Shown here piece after piece: positions 15,220 to 23,329 of a stretch of 64,000 nt of DNA. Origin of the DNA: Clostridia bacterium (GTDB lineage Bacteria; Bacillota; Clostridia; Oscillospirales; Acutalibacteraceae); NCBI GenBank assembly GCA_017442225.1, contig JAFSAR010000006.1, positions 16,701-80,700 on the forward strand. The letters are read 5' to 3'. Below the pieces are notes generated by a model that saw nothing but the letters and a program-made list of their open reading frames with translations, ran no database searches and was not told the DNA's origin. Position 1 is the stretch's first letter; the number at the start of each line of letters is the position of its first letter. The translations under genes and the position numbers were made by a program.

Positions 15220-18200
15220 TTATATACATTTAACACCGATTGTCAGCTTTTCGCCGTTGATATCCCAATCCTTGCTGTAGCCGTCGATATCGCCTGCAAC
15301 AATAGAATCTGCAAGGGTATCGCCTGCGATTTCAGCAGACAGCTTGGTGGCGATTGCGATAACCCTTTCACTACCGCTCATTGTAACAGCTATATGGTCG
15401 GTCACGTTAAAGCCTGCCTCTTTGCGCATAGTCTGAATTTTGCTTACGATCTCACGCACAAAGCCTTCTTCGACAAGCTCATCGGTGAGAGTGGTGTCGA
15501 GCGCTACAGTTACACCGTGGTCGCTTACCGTAAAGAAGCCCTCTTTTTGTTTTGCTTCAATAAGCAAATCATCGGTGGCGAGGGTTACATCACCTGAAGC
15601 AAGGTTGAGTGTAATAGCGCCGTTTTGGTCAAGCTCGGCCTTTGCGGCATTGCCGTCAAGCTCGCTAAGCGCTGTACGGATTTCGCCAAGCTGTTTACCG
15701 TATTTTGGACCAACGGTCTTAAGCTGTGGTTTAAAACTGTAAGATACAAGATTGTCAACCTCGTTTGTAAAGTCAACCGACTTGATGTTAAGCTCATCCT
15801 TGATAATATCAGCATAGAAGCTATCGAGAGCGAGGTCACATTTAACGTACATAGTGCTAAGCGGTTGACGGTTCTTTATTGCCGAGCCGTTACGCGCGCT
15901 ACGGCCAAGAACAACGATTTCAAGTACGCTTTCCATATTTTCTTCGAGAGCTTTATCAATTGCGGTTTCGTCTACCTCGGGGAAATCGCAAAGGTGAATG
16001 CTCTCAGGGGCAGATTTATCAACGTTGCGAACAAGGTTCTGATAAATGCTCTCTGTCATAAAGGGTATCATGGGCGCTGCCGCTTTAGCGGTTGTAACAA
16101 GTGCGTTGTAAAGCACAAGATATGCGGTTTCCTTATCGGCGGTCATACCCTGTACCCAATAACGTTCACGACCGCGACGAACGTACCAGTTACTCATTTC
16201 GTCAACAAACTCCTGTAATGCGCGTGCGGCCTCAGGAATGCGGTAGTTAGCAAGATTTTCGTCAACAGCCTTAACCATAGAGTTAAGCTTTGAAATAAGC
16301 CATTTGTCCATAACGGTAAGGTTGTCGGGGTTAAGTGTGTGCTTAGTCGGGTCGAATTTATCGATATTTGCATAAAGCACGTAGAACGCATAGGTGTTCC
16401 AAAGTGTGCCCATAAACTTGCGCTGACCTTCAACTACGGCTTTGCCGTGGAAGCGGTTAGGAAGCCAAGGAGCAGAGTTGGTGTAGAAATACCAGCGAAT
16501 TGCGTCAGCACCGTAGCTTTCAAGTGCATCGAACGGGTCAACAGCGTTGCCCTTTGATTTGGACATCTTTTGACCATTTTCGTCCTGAACGTGACCGAGA
16601 ACGATTACGTTTTTATAAGGTGCCTTGTTAAAGATAAGGGTTGAAATTGCCATAAGAGAATAGAACCAACCACGTGTCTGGTCAACAGCCTCTGAAATAA
16701 AGTCGGCAGGGAACTGTGACTCGAATAAATCCTTATTTTCAAAAGGATAGTGGTGCTGTGCAAATGGCATAGCGCCCGAGTCAAACCAACAGTCAATAAC
16801 CTCGGGTACGCGGTGCATAGCCTTGCCACAGTGAGGACACTTGATGGTAACTTCGTCAATGTATGGGCGGTGAAGCTCAATATCATCGGGGCAATTGTCA
16901 GACATAGATTTAAGCTCTTCTATGCTGCCGATAGAATGCATATGACCGCATTCGCAGGTCCAAATGTTAAGAGGAGTGCCCCAATATCTGTTACGAGAAA
17001 TACCCCAGTCTTGAACGTTTTTAAGCCAGTCGCCAAAACGACCTTTACCAATGCTTTCGGGTATCCAGTTTACAGTATCATTGTTGCGGATAAGGTCATC
17101 CTTAACATCGGTCATCTTGATAAACCAAGACTCACGAGCGTAGTAGATAAGCGGAGTATCACAACGCCAGCAGTGTGGGTAGTCGTGCTCAAACTTAGGA
17201 GCGTCAAAGAGTAGACCTGCTTTTTCAAGGTCAACGAGTACTAACGGGTCAGCCTTTTTAACAAATGTGCCGGCGTATGGTGTCTCGGCAGTAAGATTAC
17301 CCTGACCGTCAACAAACTGAACGAAAGGTAAATCATATTTTCTGCCAACCTTAGCGTCATCTTCACCAAATGCAGGAGCGATATGAACTATACCTGTACC
17401 GTCGGTCATAGTAACATAGCCGTCACAGGTGATAAAGTGACCTTTTTTATTTTGCTTTTCGCAAACTGGCTTTACATAGTCAAATAGTGGCTCATATTCT
17501 TTATACTCAAGCTCAGCGCCCTTATAGTTTTCGAGAATCTCATAAGCAGGAGTTTCTTCGGTAGCAAGCTTACCAAGCACCTTATCAAGAAGCGCTTCTG
17601 CCATATAGTAGGTGTAACCATCAGCGGCTTTAACGCGGCAATATGTTTCATCGGGGTTTACGCAAAGCGCTACGTTTGAAGGAAGTGTCCAAGGTGTAGT
17701 GGTCCAAGCAAGGAAGTATGCATCCTCGCCCACAACCTTAAAGCGAACAACAGCGCTACGCTCTTTAACATTTTTGTAGCCCTGCGCTACCTCGTGAGAA
17801 GAAAGCGGTGTGCCGCAACGAGGGCAGTAGGGAACAATCTTAAAGCCCTTATAAAGCAAGCCTTTATCAAAGATTTGTTTGAGCGCCCACCACTCAGACT
17901 CTATAAAGTTATTATCGTAGGTAACATATGGGTTATCCATATCAGCCCAGAAACCAACGGTTTTTGAGAAATCCTCCCACATACCCTTGTATTTCCAAAC
18001 GCTTTCTTTACAGTGACCGATAAATGGGTCAAGACCGTATTCTTCAATCTGCTCTTTGCCGTCAAGACCCAAAAGCTTTTCAACCTCAAGTTCAACAGGT
18101 AGACCATGGGTGTCCCAACCTGCTTTTCGCGGCACCATACAGCCCTTCATTGTGCGGTAACGCGGAATCATATCCTTGATAACGCGGGTAAGCACGTGGC

Positions 18201-18369
18201 CTATATGTGGCTTGCCGTTAGCGGTAGGGGGACCATCGTAAAACACGTAAGGTTCACCCTGAGCCTTTGTTTCGATACTCTTTTCAAAGATTTTGTTTTC
18301 ATCCCAAAATTCTTTGATTTTCTTTTCTTGCTCTACAAAATTAAGATTTGGAGAGATGCTGTCGTACAT
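15220..18369 (-). CDS. ileS: Isoleucyl-tRNA synthetase, large eukaryote-like type
   Basis: Charges tRNA-Ile; cytoplasmic. 1049 aa, longer than the roughly 920-aa E. coli-type enzyme. The N-terminus (PNLNFVEQEKKIKEFWDENK), the HIGH motif in GKPHIGHVLTRV, the KMSKS motif in KMSKSKGNAVDP, the editing-domain TTPWTLPSN block and DCWFDSGAMPFAQ match the second (eukaryote-like) IleRS class, which in known cases is poorly inhibited by mupirocin. CxxC pairs are present (CPRCG, CGHMH, CPHCG). Control is by the upstream Ile T-box. The small membrane protein gene follows downstream; ypeB is divergent upstream. Confidence 0.96.
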   Translation of the reverse strand: MYDSISPNLNFVEQEKKIKEFWDENKIFEKSIETKAQGEPYVFYDGPPTANGKPHIGHVLTRVIKDMIPRYRTMKGCMVPRKAGWDTHGLPVELEVEKLLGLDGKEQIEEYGLDPFIGHCKESVWKYKGMWEDFSKTVGFWADMDNPYVTYDNNFIESEWWALKQIFDKGLLYKGFKIVPYCPRCGTPLSSHEVAQGYKNVKERSAVVRFKVVGEDAYFLAWTTTPWTLPSNVALCVNPDETYCRVKAADGYTYYMAEALLDKVLGKLATEETPAYEILENYKGAELEYKEYEPLFDYVKPVCEKQNKKGHFITCDGYVTMTDGTGIVHIAPAFGEDDAKVGRKYDLPFVQFVDGQGNLTAETPYAGTFVKKADPLVLVDLEKAGLLFDAPKFEHDYPHCWRCDTPLIYYARESWFIKMTDVKDDLIRNNDTVNWIPESIGKGRFGDWLKNVQDWGISRNRYWGTPLNIWTCECGHMHSIGSIEELKSMSDNCPDDIELHRPYIDEVTIKCPHCGKAMHRVPEVIDCWFDSGAMPFAQHHYPFENKDLFESQFPADFISEAVDQTRGWFYSLMAISTLIFNKAPYKNVIVLGHVQDENGQKMSKSKGNAVDPFDALESYGADAIRWYFYTNSAPWLPNRFHGKAVVEGQRKFMGTLWNTYAFYVLYANIDKFDPTKHTLNPDNLTVMDKWLISKLNSMVKAVDENLANYRIPEAARALQEFVDEMSNWYVRRGRERYWVQGMTADKETAYLVLYNALVTTAKAAAPMIPFMTESIYQNLVRNVDKSAPESIHLCDFPEVDETAIDKALEENMESVLEIVVLGRSARNGSAIKNRQPLSTMYVKCDLALDSFYADIIKDELNIKSVDFTNEVDNLVSYSFKPQLKTVGPKYGKQLGEIRTALSELDGNAAKAELDQNGAITLNLASGDVTLATDDLLIEAKQKEGFFTVSDHGVTVALDTTLTDELVEEGFVREIVSKIQTMRKEAGFNVTDHIAVTMSGSERVIAIATKLSAEIAGDTLADSIVAGDIDGYSKDWDINGEKLTIGVKCI

Positions 18370-18375
18370 TACAAT

Positions 18376-18646
18376 AACAATCCTTTCAAATAATAAAATC
18401 CCCGTCCATAATAGGACAGGGATGAAAAAATCATCGCGTGCTTTACCACCTATTTGAACGGACTAATATATCCGCACTCCCTTTAACGGTGGAGATAACC
18501 GTCTTACGCTAATTAGCATACGCTTTTCACGCAGAAGCTCGGAAGTGATATTCACGTTTTTTAACACTGTCGGTCTTGCACCGTCACCGACTCGCTGAAA
18601 GTATTATCCCGCAAAAACGCTACTGTCTTCGTCACAGCCTTTACCG
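18376..18646 (-). promoter_or_regulatory. T-box leader (tRNA-Ile sensing) of ileS
   Basis: About 270 bases of structured leader on the minus strand. A T-box-like segment (18434-18450) contains UGGU, which matches the acceptor end of tRNA-Ile (discriminator A). A specifier-type loop GAATATCAC has the Ile codon ATC at 18547-18549. The terminator hairpin ATCCCCGTCC / GGACAGGGAT (18398-18407, 18414-18423) precedes a TTTTATT run. Uncharged tRNA-Ile would favour the antiterminator. The T-box core departs from the usual sequence after UGGU. Confidence 0.88.
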
Positions 18647-18652
18647 AGCATA

Positions 18653-18681
18653 ATATTACCACAAAATATTTAAAAAATCAA
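18653..18681 (-). promoter_or_regulatory. Promoter of the ileS T-box transcript
   Basis: Minus strand TTGATT (18676-18681), 17 bases, TAATAT (18653-18658). Start of transcription near 18646. Confidence 0.6.
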
Positions 18682-18740
18682 TACTTAAAGTGATTAAAAA
18701 AGTTTTTTACGGAAAAAATAGGCAGTAAGGAAGTGATTAT

Positions 18741-20069
18741 ATGGTAAAAAAACAAACTTTTATAAAGGTTATTTCGTTTTTATCAGCTGCATTGTTAGTG
18801 GTGAGTGGCTTTGCAATTAAGGAAATAAATAAAAGCCGTAAATATCAACTTTTAATAGAAAATCAGTATTCAAGAGCGTTCGAACAACTAAGTAGCAGTC
18901 TTAACAACATAAGTATGGCGGTAGAAAAAACCATATACGTATCATCGGCAAAAAAGATGAGCTCGCTTTCTGCCGAGATTTTCGGTGAGGCAGAGCTTGC
19001 AAAAGCGGCGCTTTCCGAGTTACCGATGGGAGAGGGCAACGTATCCACGATTTACCGTTTTTTGTCACAAGTGGGAAATTATGCGTTGGCTGTTTCTAAA
19101 AATATAACAAGCGAAAACACCGTTACTGACAAGCAACGTGAAGAATTAAAATTGCTAAGTGATACGGCAAAGACCGTAACGCAGGTTATAAATGATTCGG
19201 GAATAGAATATAACACGCCTGAGCAATGGGCGCAGGCTGTTGAGGATAAGCTGAGCGGTGTTGTAAATGAGCAGAGTCTAGCCAATTCTCTTAGCGAGCT
19301 TGAAGAAAATTTATCTGACTACCCTACACTTATATATGACGGACCGTATTCTGACCATATCCTTGAAAAGCAACCGCTTATGACCGCAAGCGCAAAGGAA
19401 TATTCTGAAGCCCAGGCTTTAGAGGTAGCGCGCGGTGTGGTGGGTGAAAACGGAAGTCTTGCGTTTCAGGATATGCAGGACGGCAAGATAGAATGTTACC
19501 GTTTTGCCGATAACAATGTAAACATCACGGTAAGCAAATTGGGCGGATACATCGTTTATATGCGGAAAAATCGAACCGTAGAGGAAAGTATATTATCGTA
19601 TGAACAGGCGCTTTCAAAAGCTGAAAAGTTTTTAGAAAATATGCAGATAAACAATATGATTGACACATATTTTTATACCGATAACGGCGTTTGCGTGATA
19701 AATTTTGCCTATCTTGACGGACAGACTATATGCTATACCGACCTTATAAAAGTAGGTGTTGCAATGGATACGGGTGAGATAATGATGCTCGAGACGGCGG
19801 GATATCTTACAAACCATACCGACCGCGCATTTCAGGTGCCCGACCACACGGCAGATGAGGCAATGGCGAAAATCAGCAGCGACCTTGAGGTGAGTGAGGT
19901 TGCCGTGACGCTTATCCCGACAGATAGCGGCGGTGAGGTGCGGTGTTATGAGTTTTTATGCCGAAGCGAAGAAAACGGGGAGATTTTGGTGTATATAAAC
20001 GTGCAGACACTTGAGGAGGAGCAGGTTTATATATTATTAAAGACTGACGGGGGTACACTTGTTAAATAG
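18741..20069 (+). CDS. ypeB: Germination protein YpeB
   Basis: 442 aa. YpeB is required for the spore cortex-lytic enzyme SleB to be stable and active; it sits at the spore inner membrane. One N-terminal membrane helix (ISFLSAALLVVSGFAI) is followed by a helical domain (residues 30-190) and C-terminal PepSY-like repeats (SEAQALEVARGVVGENGSL, LSYEQALSKAEKFLENM). The match is to the family as a whole. SleB, normally just upstream, is absent here: the upstream gene is divergent ileS. Any sporulation-specific promoter could not be assigned with confidence. It is followed by its own terminator. Confidence 0.88.
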   Translation: MVKKQTFIKVISFLSAALLVVSGFAIKEINKSRKYQLLIENQYSRAFEQLSSSLNNISMAVEKTIYVSSAKKMSSLSAEIFGEAELAKAALSELPMGEGNVSTIYRFLSQVGNYALAVSKNITSENTVTDKQREELKLLSDTAKTVTQVINDSGIEYNTPEQWAQAVEDKLSGVVNEQSLANSLSELEENLSDYPTLIYDGPYSDHILEKQPLMTASAKEYSEAQALEVARGVVGENGSLAFQDMQDGKIECYRFADNNVNITVSKLGGYIVYMRKNRTVEESILSYEQALSKAEKFLENMQINNMIDTYFYTDNGVCVINFAYLDGQTICYTDLIKVGVAMDTGEIMMLETAGYLTNHTDRAFQVPDHTADEAMAKISSDLEVSEVAVTLIPTDSGGEVRCYEFLCRSEENGEILVYINVQTLEEEQVYILLKTDGGTLVK

Positions 20070-20101
20070 TCTTGATATTTGTCATTAAAAACAGTATAAT
20101 G

Positions 20102-20134
20102 AATTCCGTACAGAAATTGTACGGAATTTATTGT
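20102..20134 (+). terminator. Terminator after ypeB
   Basis: Eleven-base arms AATTCCGTACA (20102-20112) and TGTACGGAATT (20118-20128) followed by TATTGTTTGTT. Confidence 0.7.
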
Positions 20135-20148
20135 TTGTTGGTGTAACT

Positions 20149-20514
20149 ATGCCGTTAGTTAAAAATGTTGAACATATTTATGAGCCGAATCCGTTGGCGT
20201 GTGGGCAGGCTACTCTTGCGATGCTGTCAGGGGTATGCGTTCAAGAGATATTTGATTTAGTAAAGACTGAAAAAGAGACTACCCTTAAAGATATGAAAGC
20301 GGCGCTTGCTGCGCTTGGCATATCCTACACGGAAAACAGGGTAGAAGTGCGCGATAAAAAGGATTTACCGCGTGTGGCGTTACTGAGTCTTGAAACGCCG
20401 AAGTGTTGGCATTGGTCGCTTTTCTTTGATGACAAGTTTTATGACCCCGAATACGGTGTGCTTGATGATTTTCCGCCAAGTAATCGCCGCTATTTTTGGG
20501 AAATCGTGGGTTGA
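20149..20514 (+). CDS. C39-peptidase-like (papain-fold) small protein
   Basis: 121 aa. The Cys of NPLACGQATLAML and the His of HWSLFFDDKFYDPEYG sit where papain-fold C39-type peptidases keep their catalytic pair, and YDP may supply the acidic residue. Unlike bacteriocin exporters there is no membrane or ATPase part, so it is a stand-alone cysteine peptidase-like protein of unknown substrate. ATG at 20149 is preferred; an upstream TTG frame overlaps the terminator. The RBS is weak. It lies alone between ypeB and rpe. Confidence 0.65.
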   Translation: MPLVKNVEHIYEPNPLACGQATLAMLSGVCVQEIFDLVKTEKETTLKDMKAALAALGISYTENRVEVRDKKDLPRVALLSLETPKCWHWSLFFDDKFYDPEYGVLDDFPPSNRRYFWEIVG

Positions 20515-20555
20515 CAAGATAGTGCATACAGATTAAAATTATAAAGAAAAAACGG

Positions 20556-20584
20556 ATTGCCATGCCGATAAATCGGCTCGCAAT
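20556..20584. repeat. Candidate dispersed palindromic element
   Basis: Nested inverted repeats ATTGC...GCAAT (outer) and GCCGAT...ATCGGC (inner) separated by two bases. From memory, similar ATTGCC...GCAATGACG elements recur between genes in gut Clostridia. Only one copy is in this window, so repetition is not shown here. Confidence 0.4.
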
Positions 20585-20618
20585 GACGATTTATAAAATA
20601 AAAAACTTGGGTGATTCT

Positions 20619-21263
20619 ATGGTAAAAATTTCTCCGTCGGTGTTGACGTCGGATTTTTTAACACTTGGCGATAGCATTAAAAAACTTGAGGATGCGGGTG
20701 TTGATATGCTGCATCTTGATGTTATGGACGGTATTTTTGTGCCTAACATTTCGTTTGGGTTACCCGTTATAAAATCAATAAAGGCGCACACTAAGTTACC
20801 ACTTGACGTGCATCTTATGATAGACCGTCCTCACAGATATATAGAGGAATTTGCAAAATATGCCGATCTTTTGGGCTTTCATTATGAGGCAGGTTCTGAC
20901 AATGAGGAAACACTTAGAAAGATAAGAGAGCTTGGTTGTAAATCTTGTATTACAATCAAGCCTGCGACTGCCGCAGAGGAGATATTCCCGCTTTTGCCGC
21001 TTTGCGATATGGTGCTTGTAATGTCGGTAGAGCCAGGTTTTGGCGGACAGAAGTTTATGCCAGTAGCGCTTGATAAAATAAAAGCGATCAAGGTAGAGTG
21101 CGAGCGTCAGGGACTGAGCGTTGATATTGAGGTTGACGGCGGCATAAATGCTCAGACGGCTCCTCTTGCTGTTGCGGCGGGCGCAAATGTGTTGGTGGCG
21201 GGGAACTACTTGTTTTCTGCTGATGATATGAGCGCGCGCGTCAAAGAAATCAAGAACCTTTAA
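20619..21263 (+). CDS. rpe: Ribulose-phosphate 3-epimerase
   Basis: Interconverts ribulose 5-phosphate and xylulose 5-phosphate in the pentose phosphate pathway; cytoplasmic. 214 aa, a TIM barrel. Diagnostic blocks: ISPSVLTSDF, DMLHLDVMDGIFVPNISFG, LDVHLMIDRP, MSVEPGFGGQKFMP and IEVDGGINAQTA. ATG at 20619 with GGGTGA upstream fits the family N-terminus; a frame extending to 20562 runs through the palindromic element and is not used. It often stands with PrpC/PknB/RsgA in Firmicutes, but not here. Confidence 0.96.
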   Translation: MVKISPSVLTSDFLTLGDSIKKLEDAGVDMLHLDVMDGIFVPNISFGLPVIKSIKAHTKLPLDVHLMIDRPHRYIEEFAKYADLLGFHYEAGSDNEETLRKIRELGCKSCITIKPATAAEEIFPLLPLCDMVLVMSVEPGFGGQKFMPVALDKIKAIKVECERQGLSVDIEVDGGINAQTAPLAVAAGANVLVAGNYLFSADDMSARVKEIKNL

Positions 21264-21570
21264 AGGCTTTTTGAAATCTCAGAACTGCGTTGTCCTTACA
21301 TATAAGGCGGCTTTTAAATTTTATTTCGTCAATATGCAACTTATCTTTAAAAATTATATTTTTGCTTTTTGATAAATTCTGCGCGGTACACGTAATTATT
21401 AACAGTTGATAATAGCCGTAAGCGGTGTAAAGGCTGCTGCTTATAATATTGCTGCTTATAATATTGCATATAAAATCAATAAGGCTGTTGCTGTTATCAA
21501 AAAGTATGGCGTATTCACACATATTTATTTTACGGTACCTTTTGATTTTTCTATGGCGCTTAAATTTCAT
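21250..21570 (-). CDS. Hypothetical protein, possibly MecA-like adaptor (weak)
   Basis: 106 aa on the minus strand, overlapping the last 14 bases of rpe. The middle (SSLYTAYGYYQLLI) and the C-terminus (KSRLICKDNAVLRFQ) recall the C-terminal part of MecA-type ClpC adaptors, where a Leu-Tyr...Tyr-Tyr strand is followed by an Asn-Ala-Val helix. The N-terminal half of a normal MecA is absent, so it could be a fragment. A possible AAGGA lies 9 bases before ATG. A 15-base tandem duplication (21436-21465) repeats five residues in frame. Coding status is uncertain. Confidence 0.45.
   Translation of the reverse strand: MKFKRHRKIKRYRKINMCEYAILFDNSNSLIDFICNIISSNIISSSLYTAYGYYQLLIITCTAQNLSKSKNIIFKDKLHIDEIKFKSRLICKDNAVLRFQKAFKGS
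21436..21465. repeat. 15-bp perfect tandem duplication
   Basis: GCTGCTTATAATATT occurs twice in a row. In the minus-strand frame it duplicates Asn-Ile-Ile-Ser-Ser without breaking the frame. Confidence 0.9.
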
Positions 21571-21636
21571 ATCACGGTATCCTTGGCAGAATAAAATATT
21601 TTGTGTTGTTAATACTTTTTATGAGGTGTTAACATT

Positions 21637-21762
21637 ATGGATAATCAAAGTAAAAGTGAATTTTGGAGTATATTTGTTAAATCGGCTGTTATTACAATTT
21701 CGGTAATCGCCTTAATTTTAATAGGATATTTTACGGCAGGTTTTTTGTCGGGAGGTTTATAA
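21637..21762 (+). CDS. 41-aa single-pass membrane protein
   Basis: Short gene missed by length cut-offs. Polar N-terminus (MDNQSKSEFWSIF) and one hydrophobic helix (AVITISVIALILIGYFTAGF) ending in Leu-Ser-Gly-Gly-Leu. AGGTG-type RBS about 12 bases upstream (21623-21628). Its stop shares one base with the ATG of the phosphohexomutase gene, and the GGAGGT inside its end is that gene's RBS, so the two are coupled. Function unknown. Confidence 0.7.
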   Translation: MDNQSKSEFWSIFVKSAVITISVIALILIGYFTAGFLSGGL

Positions 21763-23234
21763 TGGATTATATGTATTTAAAAAGCGGCACAGACGTGCGC
21801 GGCGTGGCGTCAGATTTGGGCGGTAAAGCGGTAGAGCTTACCGACGGTGCGGTTTATGATATTGCCGCGGCTTTTGTTGTGTGGTGTGTTAATAAATTCA
21901 GCAAGGGAGCAAATGAACTTACGATTGCGTTAGGTCACGACTCACGCATTACGGCTGACAGGATAAGCGATTGTGTAAAATCGGCACTTATAAATGCGGG
22001 TGTTACTGTGCTCGATTGCGGTTTGGCGTCAACCCCCGCCATGTTTATGACAACCGTAGATTTACATACAGATGCTGCTATACAGATTACTGCAAGTCAC
22101 CATCCGTTTGATCGAAACGGTCTTAAGTTTTTTGTTGGTACAGGCGGTCTCGAGGGCAGTGATATATCTGAAATTTTATCGTTGGCATCAGAAACGCAAG
22201 AGTGTATCAGCGAGGCGCAAGGCACGGTGAAATCAAGTGATTATATGAAAGATTATGCCGCTCGGCTTCGCGATATGATTATCAGCGAGGTAGGAAAGGG
22301 CGAAAAACCGCTCCAAGATTATCATATAGTTGTAGACGCGGGCAATGGTGTAGGCGGCTTTTATGCTAATGAGGTTTTGGCGCCGCTTGGCGCAGATATC
22401 AGCGGCAGTCAGTTTTTAGAGCCCGACGGAATGTTCCCGAATCATATACCAAATCCCGAAAATAAACAGGCGATTGAGAGTATTTGTGAGGCGGTAAAGA
22501 AGAGCGGTGCGGATTTTGGTGTTATATTTGATACCGACGTAGACCGCGCGGGTTGTGTTGATAGCGACGGAAATGAGCTTAATCGTAACCGTCTTATAGC
22601 GCTTGCATCTTATATTGCTTTAGGTGGCAAAAAGGGCGGCACAATTGTTACCGACTCGGTTACCTCTGACGGACTTAAAAAGTATATTCAAGAGGATTTA
22701 GGCGGCGTTCATTACCGTTACCGCCGCGGATATAAAAACGTAATCAATAAGGCAATTGAACTCTGTGAGCAGGGAATAGATTGTCCTTTGGCTATAGAAA
22801 CCTCGGGTCACGCGGCGTTGCGTGAAAACTATTTCCTCGATGACGGCGCGTATCTTGCAACCAAGATTATAATTGAGCTTGCAAAGGATACCGATATAAA
22901 GCAGTTGCTTTCTACAATGGAAATGCCCGAGGAGGAAGCTGAGTATCGCTTTAATATAAAAACAAATAATTTCCGCGATTATGGTGAAAAGGTAATTGCT
23001 AAGTTGGAAGAATTTGCAGCAGCGCACGACGGGTATATTATTGCTGACGATAATCGCGAGGGAATAAGAGTATCCACACCTAACGGTTGGTTTTTGCTGC
23101 GACTTAGCGTTCACGACCCCGTAATGCCGATGAATTTTGAAAGTAATAAAGTCGGTAGAATTGATATTATGAAAGATGAACTCAGAGAGTTTTTTGAGAG
23201 TTTTAGTGAGCTTGAAATACCGCGGAATTTTTAA
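21762..23234 (+). CDS. Phosphoglucomutase/phosphomannomutase family protein
   Basis: 490 aa alpha-D-phosphohexomutase; moves phosphate between C1 and C6 of hexose phosphates, feeding envelope sugar synthesis. The active-site phosphoserine loop is TASHHPFDRNGLKFF (His for the usual Asn), the Mg site is DTDVDRAG (for DGDxDR), the sugar loop is ETSGHAALRENYFLDDGAY, and the phosphate-binding end is DDNREGIRVSTPNGWFLLRLSVHDP. The four-domain order is complete. Start ATG has GGAGGT 5 bases upstream, inside the 41-aa gene. Glucose or mannose specificity cannot be read. Confidence 0.92.
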   Translation: MDYMYLKSGTDVRGVASDLGGKAVELTDGAVYDIAAAFVVWCVNKFSKGANELTIALGHDSRITADRISDCVKSALINAGVTVLDCGLASTPAMFMTTVDLHTDAAIQITASHHPFDRNGLKFFVGTGGLEGSDISEILSLASETQECISEAQGTVKSSDYMKDYAARLRDMIISEVGKGEKPLQDYHIVVDAGNGVGGFYANEVLAPLGADISGSQFLEPDGMFPNHIPNPENKQAIESICEAVKKSGADFGVIFDTDVDRAGCVDSDGNELNRNRLIALASYIALGGKKGGTIVTDSVTSDGLKKYIQEDLGGVHYRYRRGYKNVINKAIELCEQGIDCPLAIETSGHAALRENYFLDDGAYLATKIIIELAKDTDIKQLLSTMEMPEEEAEYRFNIKTNNFRDYGEKVIAKLEEFAAAHDGYIIADDNREGIRVSTPNGWFLLRLSVHDPVMPMNFESNKVGRIDIMKDELREFFESFSELEIPRNF

Positions 23235-23244
23235 TATACAATAT

Positions 23245-23280
23245 AAATCCCAGCTTTAAACTAAAGCTGGGATTTAATTA
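23245..23280 (+). terminator. Terminator after the phosphohexomutase gene
   Basis: Fourteen-base arms (23245-23258 and 23262-23275, core CCCAGCTTTA) then AATTATAAT. It may also serve the converging LCP gene. Confidence 0.75.
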
Positions 23281-23329
23281 TAATATGATTATGCGTTGTG
23301 AAATGAGAATTTAAAATGGTGTATTATAT

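Noticed and set aside
15625..16218. 197-aa plus-strand open frame inside ileS
   Set aside because: ileS is intact with all its motifs on the minus strand; no promoter or RBS for the plus-strand frame.
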